64,000 nt of DNA from Streptomyces roseirectus (GTDB lineage: Bacteria; Actinomycetota; Actinomycetes; Streptomycetales; Streptomycetaceae). The stretch's first letter is position 1, and each line of letters begins with the position of its first letter. Both the position numbers and the translations under genes were made by a program. Location of the stretch: the NCBI RefSeq assembly GCF_014489635.1, contig NZ_CP060828.1, forward strand, positions 62,001 to 126,000, given 5' to 3'. The notes below the pieces were generated by a model. The model did not search any database, was not told the origin of the DNA, and saw only the letters and a program-made list of their open reading frames with translations. Of this stretch, positions 1 through 27,203 are shown piece by piece.

Positions 1-7018
<7,018 letters not shown>

Positions 7019-7096
7019 GGGTTCTCCGATGGGCCGCGTCTGTACGGGGGGCAGGGGTCGGGGTCCGGCGGTGCCGGGGTTTTTCGGCGGTACCGG

Positions 7097-10000
7097 TCAG
7101 ATCAGGTCGCCGAACTCGCTGTCGATGAACGCGAGGAGTTCGTCCGCGTCGGCGTCGTCCACCCGGGGGTCGGGGCCGTCCTTGGCGGGGGCGGTCGCGG
7201 TGAGCCGGGCGAGGATGCGGCGCAGGCGTTCGGCGGTCTCGGTGTGGGCCGGGTCGTCGGGGGCCAGTGCCTCGGCGGCCGTCTCCAGCCGGTCGAGGTC
7301 GCGCCGCAGCCGTTCGGCCGGGCTGCTCTCGGCGGGCAGCAGCAGTGTCAGCAGGTGCTCGGCGAGCGCGGCGGGCGAGGGGTGGTCGAAGACGAGGGTG
7401 GCGGGGACGGTGAGCCCGGTGGCCGAGGTGAGCCGGTTGCGCAGCTCGACGGCGGTCAGGGAGTCGAACCCCTGGTCCTTGAACGCCTGGTCCGGGTCGA
7501 TGTCCCCGGCGTCGGCGTGCCCGAGGACCTGTGCGGTGCGTTCGACGACGAGCGCCAGCACGCGCGCGGCCCGCTCCTCGTCCGGCAGCGCGGCCAGGGC
7601 CGCCGTGAAGTCCCCGCTGTCGGGGGCCGTGCGGCGGGTGGTGGCGCGGCGCTGTGGCCGGGGCTGTCCGAGGAGGCCGGTGAGCAGGGCGGGCGCGGGC
7701 CGCTCGCGGTGGTGGGCGCGCAGCGCGGGCAGGTCGAACGGGGCGGCGGTGACCGCCGGTTCGCGTCCGGTCAGCGCGGCGTCGAACAGGGCGAGCCCTT
7801 CGACGGTGGTCAACGGCCGGGTGCCGGTGCGACGCAGCCTCTCCAGGTCCCGGGCGCCGAGCGCCGCCGTCATCCCGCTGGCCTCCTCCCACAGCCCCCA
7901 CGCGATCGCCGTGGCCGGCCTGCCCTGGCGCGCGCGTTCGGCGGCGAGGGCGTCCAGGGCGGCGTTGGCGGCGCAGTAGTTGGCCTGTCCGGCGGCGCCG
8001 AAGGTGGCGGACGCGGACGAGAACAGGACGAAGCAGTCCAGGTCGAGCCCCGCGGTCAGCTCGTGCAGGTGGCGGGCGCCGTCCGCCTTCGGGCGCAGGA
8101 CGGCGTCGAGGCGTTCGGGGGTGAGCGCGGTGAGGACGCCGTCGTCGGTGACGCCCGCGCAGTGCACGACGCCGGTCAGGTCGTCGATCCCGGCGAGCAG
8201 GCGGGCGACGGCGTCCCGGTCGCCCGTGTCGCAGGCGGTGACCCTGGCCTCGGCGCCGGTCTCGGTCAGCTCGGCCAGCAGTTCCCGGGCGCCCGGGGCG
8301 TCGGCGCCGGAGCGGGAGGTCAGCACGAGCCGGCGGACGCCGTGCGCGCGGACCAGGTGCCGGGCGACGTGGGCGCCGAGGGTGCCGGTGCCGCCGGTGA
8401 CCAGGACCGTGCCGGCCGGGGCCGGCAGGGTCAGGACGGCCTTGCCGACGATGCGGGCCTGGGCGACGGCCCGGAACGCGTCCGGGGCGCGCCGCACGTC
8501 CCAGGCGGTGACCGGGGGCGGGGTGAGCGTGCCGGCCTCGAAGAGGGGGTGCAGGGCGTCGAGGATCGCGCGGATCCGGTCGGGCCCGGCGTCCCCGAGG
8601 TCGAAGGCCCGGTACTCGACTCCCGCGTGCAGGGCGGCCACCTGTGCCGGGTCCCGCAGGTCGGTCTTCCCGATCTCCACGAACCGTCCGCCGCGCGGGA
8701 GGAGTTGGAGGGAGGCGTCGGTGAACTCGCCGGCGAGGCAGTTGAGGACGACGTCCATGCCGTCGCCGCCGGTAGCGGTGAGGAACGCGTCACGGAAGTC
8801 GAGGGTGCGGGAGTCGGCGATGTGCGCGTCGTCCAGGCCCGCTGCCCTGAGGGCGTCCCACTTGCCGCGTGACGCGGTCGCGAACACCTCGGCGCCCAGG
8901 TGCCGGGCCAGTTGCACGGCGGCCGTCCCGACGCCGCCCGCACCGGCATGGACCAACACCCGCTGTCTCGCGCCCAGTTGGCCCAGGTCCACGAGCCCGT
9001 AGTACGCGGTGAGGTGGACGACGGGCGCGGCGGCGGCCTGTGCCGCGCTCCAGCCGGACGGGACCCTCGTCAGGAGCCGTTCGTCGGTGACCGCCTCGGG
9101 CGCGAAGGCGCCGTCCATCATGCCGGTCACCCGGTCGCCGACCGTGAAGCGGGTCGCGCCGGGGCCGGTCTCCACGACCGTTCCCGCGCCCTCGATGCCG
9201 AGGTCGGCGTCGCCCGGGTACATGTCGAGGGCGACGAGGGTGTCCCGGAAGTTGACCCCGGCGGCCCGGACGGCGATCCGCACCTCGCCCGGGGCGAGGT
9301 CACGCCTGGCGGCGGGCACCAGCGCGAGGGTGTCGAACGAACCGCGCTCGGGCACGTCGAGGCGCCACGGCCCGGTCGCGGGCGCCTCCAGGAGGGTCCC
9401 GGCGTCGGCGCGCTCCAGCCGGCGTCCGTACACCTGTCCCTGGCGGACCGCCAGGTCCGGTTCGCCGGTCGCGAGGAGCGCGGCGACGGGCAGGTCACCG
9501 CCCTCGGTGTCGACGAGGACGATCCGCCCGGGGTGCTCGGCCTGCGCCGCCCGCACGAGCCCGGCGGCCGCCGCCTGCGCGAGCGTGCCGGGGTCGGCGG
9601 GGGCGGTCTCGGTGAGCAGTCCGGCGGGCGGGACGGTCGCGGCGCGCCGGGTGACGAACAGCAGCGGCACATCGGCCCGCTCGTTGTCCAGCCACCGCTG
9701 GAGCGTGGCCAGGACCCGCCCGGTGACGTGGCCCGGTTCCCCGTCGGGGCAGTGGGCGACGACGGTGTCCGAGACGACGACCGCGTCCCCGGCGCCGGAC
9801 CAGTCCTCGATGTCCAGCGTCTCCACCGGGGGCAGTTCGGCGGGCGGGGTGAGCGGGGTCCAGCCGATCCGGTACAGCGTCTCCCGGCCGGCGGGCGACA
9901 GCCGTTCGGCGCTCGTCTCGCGCAGGACGAGCCCGCGCACGCTCACCACCGGCTGGCCCGCCGCGTCCACGGCGGCCAGCGACACCGTCCCGTCGTCCGC

Positions 10001-13000
10001 CCGGTCGATGCGGGCGCGCACGGCGTCGGCGCCGGCCGCGTGGACGCGCACGCCGGTCCACGCGAAGGGCAGCCGGGGTGCGCTGCCCGGGGGCAGGGCG
10101 ACGCCGAGGGCGTGCAGGACGGCGTCCAGGAGCGCCGGGTGCAGGGCGAAGCGGGCGGCGGCGGGCCGCTCGTCGTCCGGGAGTTCGGCCTCGGCCCACA
10201 GGGTGCCGTCCGCGCCCTCGACGACCGTCCGCAGCCCCTGGAAGGCGGGGCCGTAGTCGAAGCCGGCGTCGACGAGGCCGGTGTAGAAGCCGTCGAGCGG
10301 GACCGGACCCGTCTCGTCCGACGGCCAGTCGACGGACGGGGCGGTGTCGTCGGCGGCCGGGGCGAGAACGCCCTCGGCGTGCCGGGTCCAGGGCTGGGTG
10401 TCGCCGTCGGTGACCGGGCGGGAGTAGACGGCGACCGCGCGCCGGCCGTCCTCGTCCGGCTCGGCCACGACGAGCTGGAGGTCGGCCGCCGTGTCCCGGG
10501 GCAGGGTGAGCGGGACGGCGAGGGTCAGCTCGGTCAGCTCCGGGCAGCCCAGGCGCTCGCCGGCCCAGCAGACCAGGTCGACGAAGCCGGTGCCGGGCAG
10601 CAGGGCCGTGCCGAGGACGCCGTGGTCGGCGATCCAGGGGTGGGTGGCCTGCGCGATCCGCCCGGTGGCGATGACCTCTCCCCCACCGGCCGACGCGATC
10701 CACGTCCGCAGCAGCGGATGCCCGGCCGCCGCGACCCCGGCCGCCTCCAGCGCCCCGGCGGACACACCCGCGCCGTCGGGCCAGTACCGGCGGTGCTGGA
10801 AGGCGTACGTCGGCAGCGGGACCCGCCGGGCGCCCGTGCCGTCGAACACCGCGCCCCAGCCGACGTCCACGCCCTGCGCGTAGGCCTCCCCCAGCGCGCC
10901 CAGCAGCGTCTGCGCCTGCGGCCGGTCCCGGCGCTGCGCGGCGACCACCGCCAGCTCCGGCGCGGTCTCCCGCACGGCCGCCGACAGGGAGCCGTCGGGG
11001 CCGACTTCGAGGACGGTGGCGATGTCCTGGGCCTGCGCGGTCCGGATGCCGTCGGCGAACCGGACGGGCGCGCTGACGTGGGTCAACCAGTAGGCGGGGG
11101 TGGTGAGTTCGGGTCCGGCGAGGTCGCCGGTGACGTTGGAGACGACCGGGATGGACGGCTCGGCGTACGTCACCTCGGCGAGGACGCGTCCGAACTCCTC
11201 CAGCATCGGGTCCATCAGGCCCGAGTGGAAGGCGTGGCTGACCTTGAGCTGCTTGACCCGGCGGCCCCGGGCTGCGAAGCCGTCGGCGACCTCCTTCACC
11301 GCGACCTCCTCGCCGGAAAGCACCAGCGCGCGTGGGCCGTTGACGGCGGCAAGCCAGACTCCGGGCGTGTCGGTCAGCTCGGACTCCTCGGCCTCGACCG
11401 CCCACATGGCCCCGCCCGAGGGCAGCTCCTGCATGAGGCGCCCGCGTGCGGCGACGACCCGGCAGGCGTCCTTCAGCGACCACACCCCGGCGATGTACGC
11501 GGCTGTCAACTCGCCCAGCGAGTGCCCGAGAACGACGTCCGGACGCACCCCCCACGACTCAAGAAGCCGGTACAGCGCGACCTCGACCGCGAACAGTGCG
11601 GGCTGCGCGAGCCCGGTCGCCGCCAACTCCTCCTCACTGCCTTCGAAAACGGATTCCTTCAGCGCCAACTCACCAAAGGCCGCGCACACTTCGTCGAACG
11701 CGGCGGCATACACCTCGTACGCCTCGTACAACTCCCGCCCCATCCCGACGCGTTGCGAGCCCTGCCCGGAGAACATGACCGCGAGCCCGCCGTCCGAGAC
11801 ACCAGGCGAGGCGTCCGTGGAGGTGGCCAGAGCATCGAGGGCGGTGCGGAGTGTCCCGGTGTCGGTGGCGAGGAGTGCGGCGCGGTGGCTGAGGGCGGCG
11901 CGGTGGACGGCGAGGGTGTAGCCGAGGTCGGGCAGGGTGAGTGCGGGGTCGTCGAGGGCGGCGCTCAGGCGGGCGGCCTGGGCGCGCAGGGCGGGGGCGG
12001 TGCGAGCGGACAGCAGGACGGGGACGGCGGGCAGGGTGCGCGTGGCCTGCGGCTGCGGGTCGGCGGTGGGGGCCTGTTCCAGGACGACGTGGGCGTTGGT
12101 GCCGCTGACGCCGAACGCGGAGACGGCCGCGCGGCGCGGGCGTCCGGTGTCGGGCCACTCCCTGCGCGAGGTGAGGAGTTCGACGGCGCCGGACGTCCAG
12201 TCGACCTGCCGGGTCGGTTCGTCGACGTGCAGGGTCTTCGGGAGGAGGCCCGCGCGCAGGGCGAGGACGGTCTTGATGACCCCGGCGACGCCGGAGGCGG
12301 CCTGTGTGTGGCCGATGTTGGACTTCAACGAGCCGAGGTACAGGGGCCGTTCGCGGCCTTGTCCGTAGGTGGCGAGGACGGCCTGCGCCTCGATGGGGTC
12401 GCCGAGGCGGGTGCCGGTGCCGTGGGCCTCGACGGCGTCGACGTCGGCGGGGGTGAGCCCGGCGTCGGCCAGGGCGTCGCGGATGACGCGTTGCTGGGAA
12501 GGGCCGTTGGGGGCGGTGAGGCCGTTGGAGGCGCCGTCCTGGTTGATCGCGGAGCCCCGGACGACGGCCAGGATCTCGTGGCCGCCTCGGCGGGCGTCCG
12601 ACAACCGTTCGACGACCAGGACGCCGGCGCCCTCGCTCCAGCCGGTGCCGTCGGCGGCGTCGGCGAAGGACTTGCAGTGGCCGTCCGGGGCGAGGCCGCC
12701 CTGGCGGGTGAAGGATTCGAAGGCGGTCGTGGTGGCCATGACGGCGGCGCCGCCCACGAGCGCGAGGTCGCACTCGCCGGCGCCGAGGGCGCGGACCGCG
12801 TGGTGCAGGGCGACGAGGGAGGAGGAGCAGGCGGTGTCGAAGGTGACGGCCGGGCCCTCCAGGCCCAGGGTGTAGGAGATGCGGCCGGAGGCGACGCTGC
12901 CGACGGAGCCGGTGAGGGCGTAGTCCTTGCCCTCCTCGGTGGTGAGGGCGAGGGAGGCGTAGTCGAAGTTGCCGGCGCCGATGTAGACGCCGGTGCGCGA

Positions 13001-16000
13001 GCCGTGCAGGGCGGGCGGCGCGATGCCGGCGCGCTCCAGGGCCTCCCAGGAGACCTCCAGGAGGAGGCGCTGCTGGGGGTCCATGGCGAGGGCTTCGCGC
13101 GGGGAGATCCCGAAGAAGCCGGCGTCGAAGTCGGCGAGTCCGCTCAGGAATCCACCCTGGCGGGTGGCGATGTCGAGGCCGGTGGGCCAGCCCCGGTCGG
13201 TGGGGAAGGCGCCGATGCCGTGCCGGCCCTCGCTGACGAGGTCCCACAGGTCCTCGGGGTTCTCGACGCCGCCGGGGAAGCGGCAGGCCATGCCGACGAT
13301 CACGATGGGGTCGTCGTGCGTCTCGGTCTGCTGCTGCGGGCGGGCGGTGGCTTCGGCGGCCGGGGCGAGGTCGAGGCGGTCGCGGAGGGCGGTGGCGACG
13401 GCGGCCGGGGTGGGGTGGTCGAAGACGAGGGTGCTCGGCAGGGTCAGGCCGGTCGCGGCGGTGAGGCGGTTGCGCAGGTCGACGGCGGTGACGGAGTCGA
13501 GGCCGAGGTCGCGGAAGGCGCCGGTCGCGGTGACCGCCTCGGGGTCGGGGTGGCCGAGGGCGGCCGCGGCGGCGGTGCGGACGAGGCGCAGGAGGTGGCG
13601 GTCGCGGTCCCGGTCGGTGAGGTGGGCGAGTTGCGCGGCGAGGGCGGGGGTGTCGGCGGGCGCGGGGGTCTCGGCTGCTTCGGGGAGGGCGTCGAGGAGG
13701 GGGCGGTGGCGGGCGGCGCGGTAGCCGGCGGCGAACACCGGCCAGTCCATGGCGGTGACGGTGAGGGTGGTCTCGCCCGCGCCGACGGCGTCGAAGAGGG
13801 CGGTGAGGGCGGTGTCGGGGTCGAGGCCGCGTACGCCGATCCGGTCGAAGGCGCGCTGGGTGTCGGCGTCGACCATGCCGCCGCCGGCCCAGCTGCCCCA
13901 GGCGACGCAGGTCGCGGTGGCGCCCCGGGCGCGGCGGGCGGCGGCGAGGGCGTCGAGGTGGGCGTTGGCGGCGGCGTAGGCGGCCTGGCGGGCGCCGCCC
14001 CAGATCGCGGCGCCGGAGGAGAACAGCACGAACGCGTCGAGGTCGAGGTGCGCGGTCAGCTCGTCGAGGTGCCGGGCGCCGTCGCTCTTGCCGGCGGCCA
14101 TGCGGGCGAGTTCGGCGGGGGTGAGGTCGTCGAGGCCGGTGAAGCCGGTGACGCCGGCGGTGTGTATGACGGCGGTCGGCGGGTGGGCGGCGATGACGGC
14201 GGCGAGCGCGTCGCGGTCCCCGGCGTCGCAGGCGACGATCGTGACGCGGGCGCCCGTTTCCCGTATCCGGTCGGCGAGTTCGGCCGCGCCTGGGGCGTCG
14301 GGGCCGCGCCGGCCGGTGAGGACGAGGTGGTCGGCCCCGTCGCTCGCGAGCTTGCGGGCGACCCGGGAGCCGAGGGTTCCGGTGCCGCCGGTGACCAGGA
14401 TCGTGCCGCGCGGCGTCCAGGGGGCGCCTTCGGGGCGGGGTGCGTGCACGAGGCGCCGGACCAGAGGGCCGGACGCGCGCAGCGCCCACTCCTGTTCGGC
14501 GCCGGGGGCGGCGAGGAGGGCGGCGAGGTCGACGGCGGTGCGGGGGTCGAGGCCGGTGCGGAGGTCGCCGACGGTCAGGGGATCGGCGTCGGCGTCGGCG
14601 TTGTCGGCGGCGTGGGTGTCGAGGGCCTGGGGCAGGTCGACGAGGCCGCCCCAGCCGTCGGGCCACTCCAGCCCGACGACCCGGCCGAGCCCCCACACCT
14701 GTGCCTGTTCGGGCACGGCCCCTTCGTCGGCGCCGGTGGCGACGGCACCCCGCGTGAGGGTCCACAGCGGGCCGTTCGTGCCGAGGGCGCGCAGCGCCCG
14801 CACGGCGCCGAGCGTGGCGGCGAGCCCGGCGGGGATCGTGGGATGGCCGGGGTGGGGGCGGGTGTCGAGGGCGAGCAGGGAGACGGTCCCGGTGGCCTGC
14901 GCGCAGGGCGCGAAGACGTCGGCGGGCGCGTCCTCGGGCACGGTGATGCGGTGCACCTCGGTGGCGCCGTGCGCGGTGAGGGCGGCGGCGGTCCAGTCGG
15001 CCTCGGGGAGGGCGTGCGGGGGTTCGAGGAGCACCCAGGTGCCGTCGAGCGGGGCGGGTTCGGCGGGGGCGGGCTGCCAGACGACGTGGTGGCGCAGGGC
15101 GTCGGCGGCGGTGCGCCGGCGGGTGCGGGCGCGCCAGTCGGCGAGGGCGCGGACGGTGGCGTCGAGTCCGTCGTCGGCGGTGACGCCGAGGCGGTGGGCG
15201 ACGGCGAGGGTGTCGCGGTCGTCGACGGCGTGCCAGAGGGCGGCGGTGTCGGGGTCCTCGGCGGTGGCGGGGGCGGGGGTGTCGAGCCAGTGGCGGGTGC
15301 GCCGGTAGGCGTGGGCGGGGAGTTCGGTGCGGCGGGCCCCGGTGCCGGCGAGGAGGGCGGCGAAGTCGACGGGGGCGCCGTGGGCGTGGGCTTCGGCCAG
15401 GGCCTCGGTGAAGCGGCGGGGCCCGTCGGTGTCGCGGCGCAGGGTGGCGGTCACGGCGGCGGGGGCGGGGTGCGCGTCCAGGGTGTCCTGGAGGGCGTGG
15501 GTGAGGACGGGGTGGGGGCTGACCTCGATGAAGAGGGTGTGCCCCGCGTCGAGGAGGGCCCGGGTGGCGTCTTCGAAGCGGACGGTGTGGCGGAGGTTGC
15601 GGTACCAGTAGCCGGCGTCGAGGAGGCTGGTGTCCGTGCGGCCGGGGGTGACGGTGGAGTAGAAGGCGGTGGTGGCCGTGCGGGGGGTGACCGGAGCCAG
15701 GAGGGTGCGCAGGTCGTCTTCGACGGCCGTGACGTGGGCGCAGTGGGAGGCGTAGTCGACGGCGACGCGGCGGGCACGCACGCCGTCGCGTTCGCAGGCG
15801 GCGATCAGCTCGTCGAGGGCGTCGTCGTCCCCGGCGACGACCGTGGCGGCGGGCCCGTTGAGCGCGGCGACGTCGACGCGGCCCGCCCAGGCGGTGAGGC
15901 GGGCGCGGACGGCGTCGCCGGCTTCCGCGACGGAGACCATGCCGCCGCGTCCGGACAGCCCGGTGAGGGCGCGTGAGCGCAGGGCGGCGACCCGGGCGCC

Positions 16001-17982
16001 GTCCTCCAGGGACAGGGCTCCGGCGACGACGGCGGCGGCGATCTCTCCTTGCGAGTGCCCGACGACGGCGTCCGGGGTGACGCCGCACGCGGACCACAGT
16101 GCGGCGAGGGAGACCATGACGGCCCACAGGACGGGCTGGACGACGTCGACGCGCTCCAGCGTGTCCCGGGTGCGCAGGACGTCGGTGAGCGACCAGTCGA
16201 CGAACGCCGAGAGGGCGTCCTCGCACTCGGCCATGCGGCGGGCGAAGACCGGCGAGGTGTCGAGGAGGTCGACGGCCATGCCGGCCCACTGCGAGCCCTG
16301 GCCGGGGAAGACGAGGACGACGCGGGCCGGTCCGTCGGGGGCGCTGCCCTGGACGACGCCGGCGGGGAGGGTGCCGTCGGCGTACTGGTCGAGGAGCGGG
16401 GTGAGGGCGGGGAGGTCGGGGGCGAGGGCGACGGCGCGGTGCGGGAGGTGGGCGCGGGCGGTGGCGAGGGACCAGGCGAGGTCGGCGGGGGTGGCGTCGG
16501 TGCGCGTCAGGTGGCGGCGCAGGGCTGCGGCCTGGGCGGGCAGGGCGGCCGGGGTGCGGGCGCTGAGGGGGAACGGGAGGAGTGGCGCGGTGTGGAAGGC
16601 GGGGGTGTCGGGGGCGTCCGGGGCGGCGGCGAGGGGGGTGTCGGCCGGGGCCTGTTCGACGATGACGTGGGCGTTGGTGCCGCTGATCCCGAAGGAGGAG
16701 ACGCCCGCGCGGCGCGGCCGTCCCGTCCGGGGCCAGGGGCGGGCCTCGGTGAGGAGGCGGATCGCGCCGGAGGTCCAGTCGACCTCGGTGGTGGGCCGGT
16801 CGGCGTGCAGGGTGCGGGGCAGGACGCCTTCGCGCATCGCGAGGACGGTCTTGATGAGTCCGGCGACGCCGGCGGCGGCCTGGGTGTGCCCGATGTTGGA
16901 CTTCAGCGAGCCGAGGTACAGCGGGTGTTCGCGCCCCTGCCCGTACACGGCGTGCAGTGCCTCGGCCTCGATGGGGTCGCCGAGGCGGGTGCCGGTGCCG
17001 TGCGCCTCGACGGCGTCGACGTCGGCCGGGGTGAGGCCGGCGTCGGTGAGCGCGGCGCGCAGGACGCGTTCCTGGGCGGGGCCGCTGGGGGCGCTGAGCC
17101 CGTTGGAGGCGCCGTCCTGGTTGACGGCGGTGCCCCGGACGACGGCCAGCACCGGGTGCCCGTTGCGGCGGGCGTCGGAGAGGCGTTCGACCAGGATGAG
17201 GGCGGCGCCCTCGGACCAGCCGGTGCCGTCCGCGTCGGCGCCGAACGCCTTGCAGCGGCCGTCGCCGGCGAGTCCGCCCTGCCGCTGGAAGCTGTGGAAG
17301 AGGCCGGGGGTGGACAGGACGCAGGCGCCGCCGACGAGGGCGAGGTCGCAGTCGCCGCGCCGCAGGGACTGGGCGGCGAGGTGCAGGGCGACCAGGGAGG
17401 AGGAGCAGGCGGTGTCGACGGTGACGGCGGGGCCCTCGAAGTCGAAGGTGTAGGCGATGCGGCCGGAGGCGACGCTGGCGGTGGTGCCGGTCAGGAGGTG
17501 GCCGCCGGTGTCGTCGTCGGCGTCGTCGAGGCGGGGGCCGTAGTCCTGGGCGACGAGGCCGGTGAAGACGCCGGTGCGGCGGGCGTGCGGTGCGCGCGGG
17601 TCGAGGCCGGCGTGTTCGAACGCCTCCCAGGCGGTCTCTAGGAGCAGGCGCTGCTGGGGGTCCATGGCGGCGGCCTCGCGCGGGGAGATGCCGAAGAAGC
17701 CGGGGTCGAAGGAGGCGATGTCGGGCAGGAAGCCGCCGGGGAAGGAGAGGTCCCAGCCGCGTGCGGCGGGTACCGGGCCGATGGCGTCGCGGCCGTCGGC
17801 GAGCAGGTCCCACAGGGCGCGCGGCGAGTCGGCGCCGCCGGGGAGCCGGCAGGACAGGCCGACGATCGCGAGGGGTTCGCGGGCGTCCTGCTCCAGGCGG
17901 TGCAACTGCCCGCGCGTCTCGTGCAGTTCGGCGGTGACGCGCTTGAGGTAGTCGACCAGCCTCTCGGATTCCGACATGTCCG

Positions 17983-17986
<4 letters not shown>
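7097..17986 (-). CDS. Modular type I polyketide synthase PKS-B: module 2 (KS-AT-KR-ACP) and module 3 (KS-AT-DH-ER-KR-ACP)
   Basis: 3629 residues. The N-terminal coiled coil (1-34, [11 protein letters not shown]) docks onto PKS-A. Module 2: KS about 35-460; AT about 558-860 with GHSQG, RVDVVQ and YASH (methylmalonyl); KR about 1194-1370 with a Trp and no LDD, Gln three before the Tyr, an A1-type pattern; ACP about 1480-1550. Module 3: KS about 1556-1980; AT about 2070-2370 with GHSLG and HAFH (malonyl); DH about 2418-2700 with an intact [10 protein letters not shown] motif near 2454; ER about 2860-3180 with [10 protein letters not shown] about 3192-3360 with TDD, B-type; ACP about 3480-3550. 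The C-terminus ([13 protein letters not shown]) is a docking tail. The ATG overlaps the PKS-A stop as ATGA, with GGCGAGGA upstream, so translation is probably coupled. Expected work: one methyl-branched hydroxyl unit, then one fully reduced acetate unit. Confidence 0.97.
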
Positions 17987-26433
<8,447 letters not shown>

Positions 26434-26509
26434 CCGGGGGCCTTTCTGGGGCGGGGCCCGGCGGTGGAGCCGGGTCCGGTGGACGGAAAGAGGGGCGGGG
26501 GCGGGCCGG

Positions 26510-26980
26510 TCAGGCGCGCTGGAAGCGCACGACGTCGCCGGGGACGAGGTCGTCGCCGACGTGGACGTAGCCCTTCTTGACGACCGTGCCGTCGGCCTCG
26601 GTCTCGTAGGCGTCGACGAAGCGGTGGGTCAGGCCGAAGACGGCGGACTCGCCGGTGATGCGGAACTGGCCGTCCTGCCAGCCGGGGCTGGTGAAGGTGC
26701 CGTGGTGGCCCCAGTCGTCGTAGTAGAAGGAGACGAACCGCTTGTCGACGTCGCTCCAGCCGATCAGCCAGACGGCGGTGATGCCGGGGACGGGGATGTA
26801 CTGGGTGATCTCGTAGAAGCGGCCGTCCGCGATGACCTTGCCGACGGAGGTGGCCTGGCCGGTGGTGACCACCTCGGTGGTCAGGTTCGTGTACGAGAGG
26901 TTGAATTCACCGAGCAGGAAGTCGAGCTGTTTCATTTCCGGCGCGATGTCGTTCCGCTCGGGAAAGACGACTTCAGTCAT
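26510..26980 (-). CDS. Small DUF1579-like protein, first gene of the PKS operon; candidate polyketide accessory or cyclisation factor
   Basis: 156 residues; ATG with GGAG 8 bases upstream. No signal peptide or membrane segment. The N-terminal [19 protein letters not shown] and later [20 protein letters not shown] resemble the DUF1579-type soluble beta-barrel fold, a family without a common enzymatic function. It is 76 bases from the PKS-A start on the same strand with no terminator seen between, so it is probably co-transcribed with the synthases. Small barrel proteins in polyether and spiroketal clusters often guide ring closure, and the ossamycin cluster is reported to encode a putative spirocyclase, OssO. 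That this gene is an equivalent is inference from position and predicted chain chemistry; no catalytic residues can be assigned from sequence. Confidence 0.8.
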   Translation of the reverse strand: MTEVVFPERNDIAPEMKQLDFLLGEFNLSYTNLTTEVVTTGQATSVGKVIADGRFYEITQYIPVPGITAVWLIGWSDVDKRFVSFYYDDWGHHGTFTSPGWQDGQFRITGESAVFGLTHRFVDAYETEADGTVVKKGYVHVGDDLVPGDVVRFQRA

Positions 26981-27036
26981 GGGCCAACTCCGGGTTTTCA
27001 GAAGGTCCGTTCCCGTTGTCCGGGAGCGGTCTTCAC

Positions 27037-27065
27037 GTTATCCGCAGAGGCCGACGTCGGGGCAA
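27037..27065 (-). promoter_or_regulatory. Predicted sigma70-type promoter of the DUF1579-PKS operon
   Basis: On the minus strand TTGCCC (27060-27065) and GATAAC (27037-27042) are 17 bases apart, a plausible -35/-10 pair about 60 bases before the DUF1579-like start. It is the only such pair I noted in this divergent region. The 27078-27093 box lies just upstream of the -35. Confidence 0.45.
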
Positions 27066-27077
27066 GCCCAGAAGGGT

Positions 27078-27127
27078 TTTTAGGGGTGCCCTCAATGGTC
27101 GCCGGGAGTGCTTTTAGGGGTGTCCTC
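27078..27127. promoter_or_regulatory. Pair of direct repeats TTTTAGGGGTG(C/T)CCTC in the divergent PKS / P450 promoter region
   Basis: TTTTAGGGGTGCCCTC at 27078-27093 and TTTTAGGGGTGTCCTC at 27112-27127 differ at one base and start 34 bases apart. The core AGGG-GTG-CCCT is an imperfect dyad, as expected for a dimeric regulator. One copy abuts the -35 of the leftward PKS promoter; the other lies 18 bases upstream of a possible -10 (TAGGCT, 27145-27150) for the rightward P450. A looser copy occurs at 32500-32515. Binding by a pathway regulator outside the window is inference. Confidence 0.5.
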
Positions 27128-27203
27128 GGGGTCGGCGCGGAATTTAGGCTGACGCGCACGGGACGGGTTCACCGTCCGGTTCCCTTCCTAGGAGTGCGAG
27201 ACG

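Noticed and set aside
11670..17813. 2047-codon minus-strand frame inside PKS-B
   Set aside because: It is an Arg/Pro-rich frame-shifted shadow of PKS-B; KS, AT and KR motifs all read in the other frame.
26434..26509. Possible promoter between the DUF1579-like gene and PKS-A
   Set aside because: No -35/-10 pair or terminator hairpin was seen; read-through from the upstream promoter is simpler.
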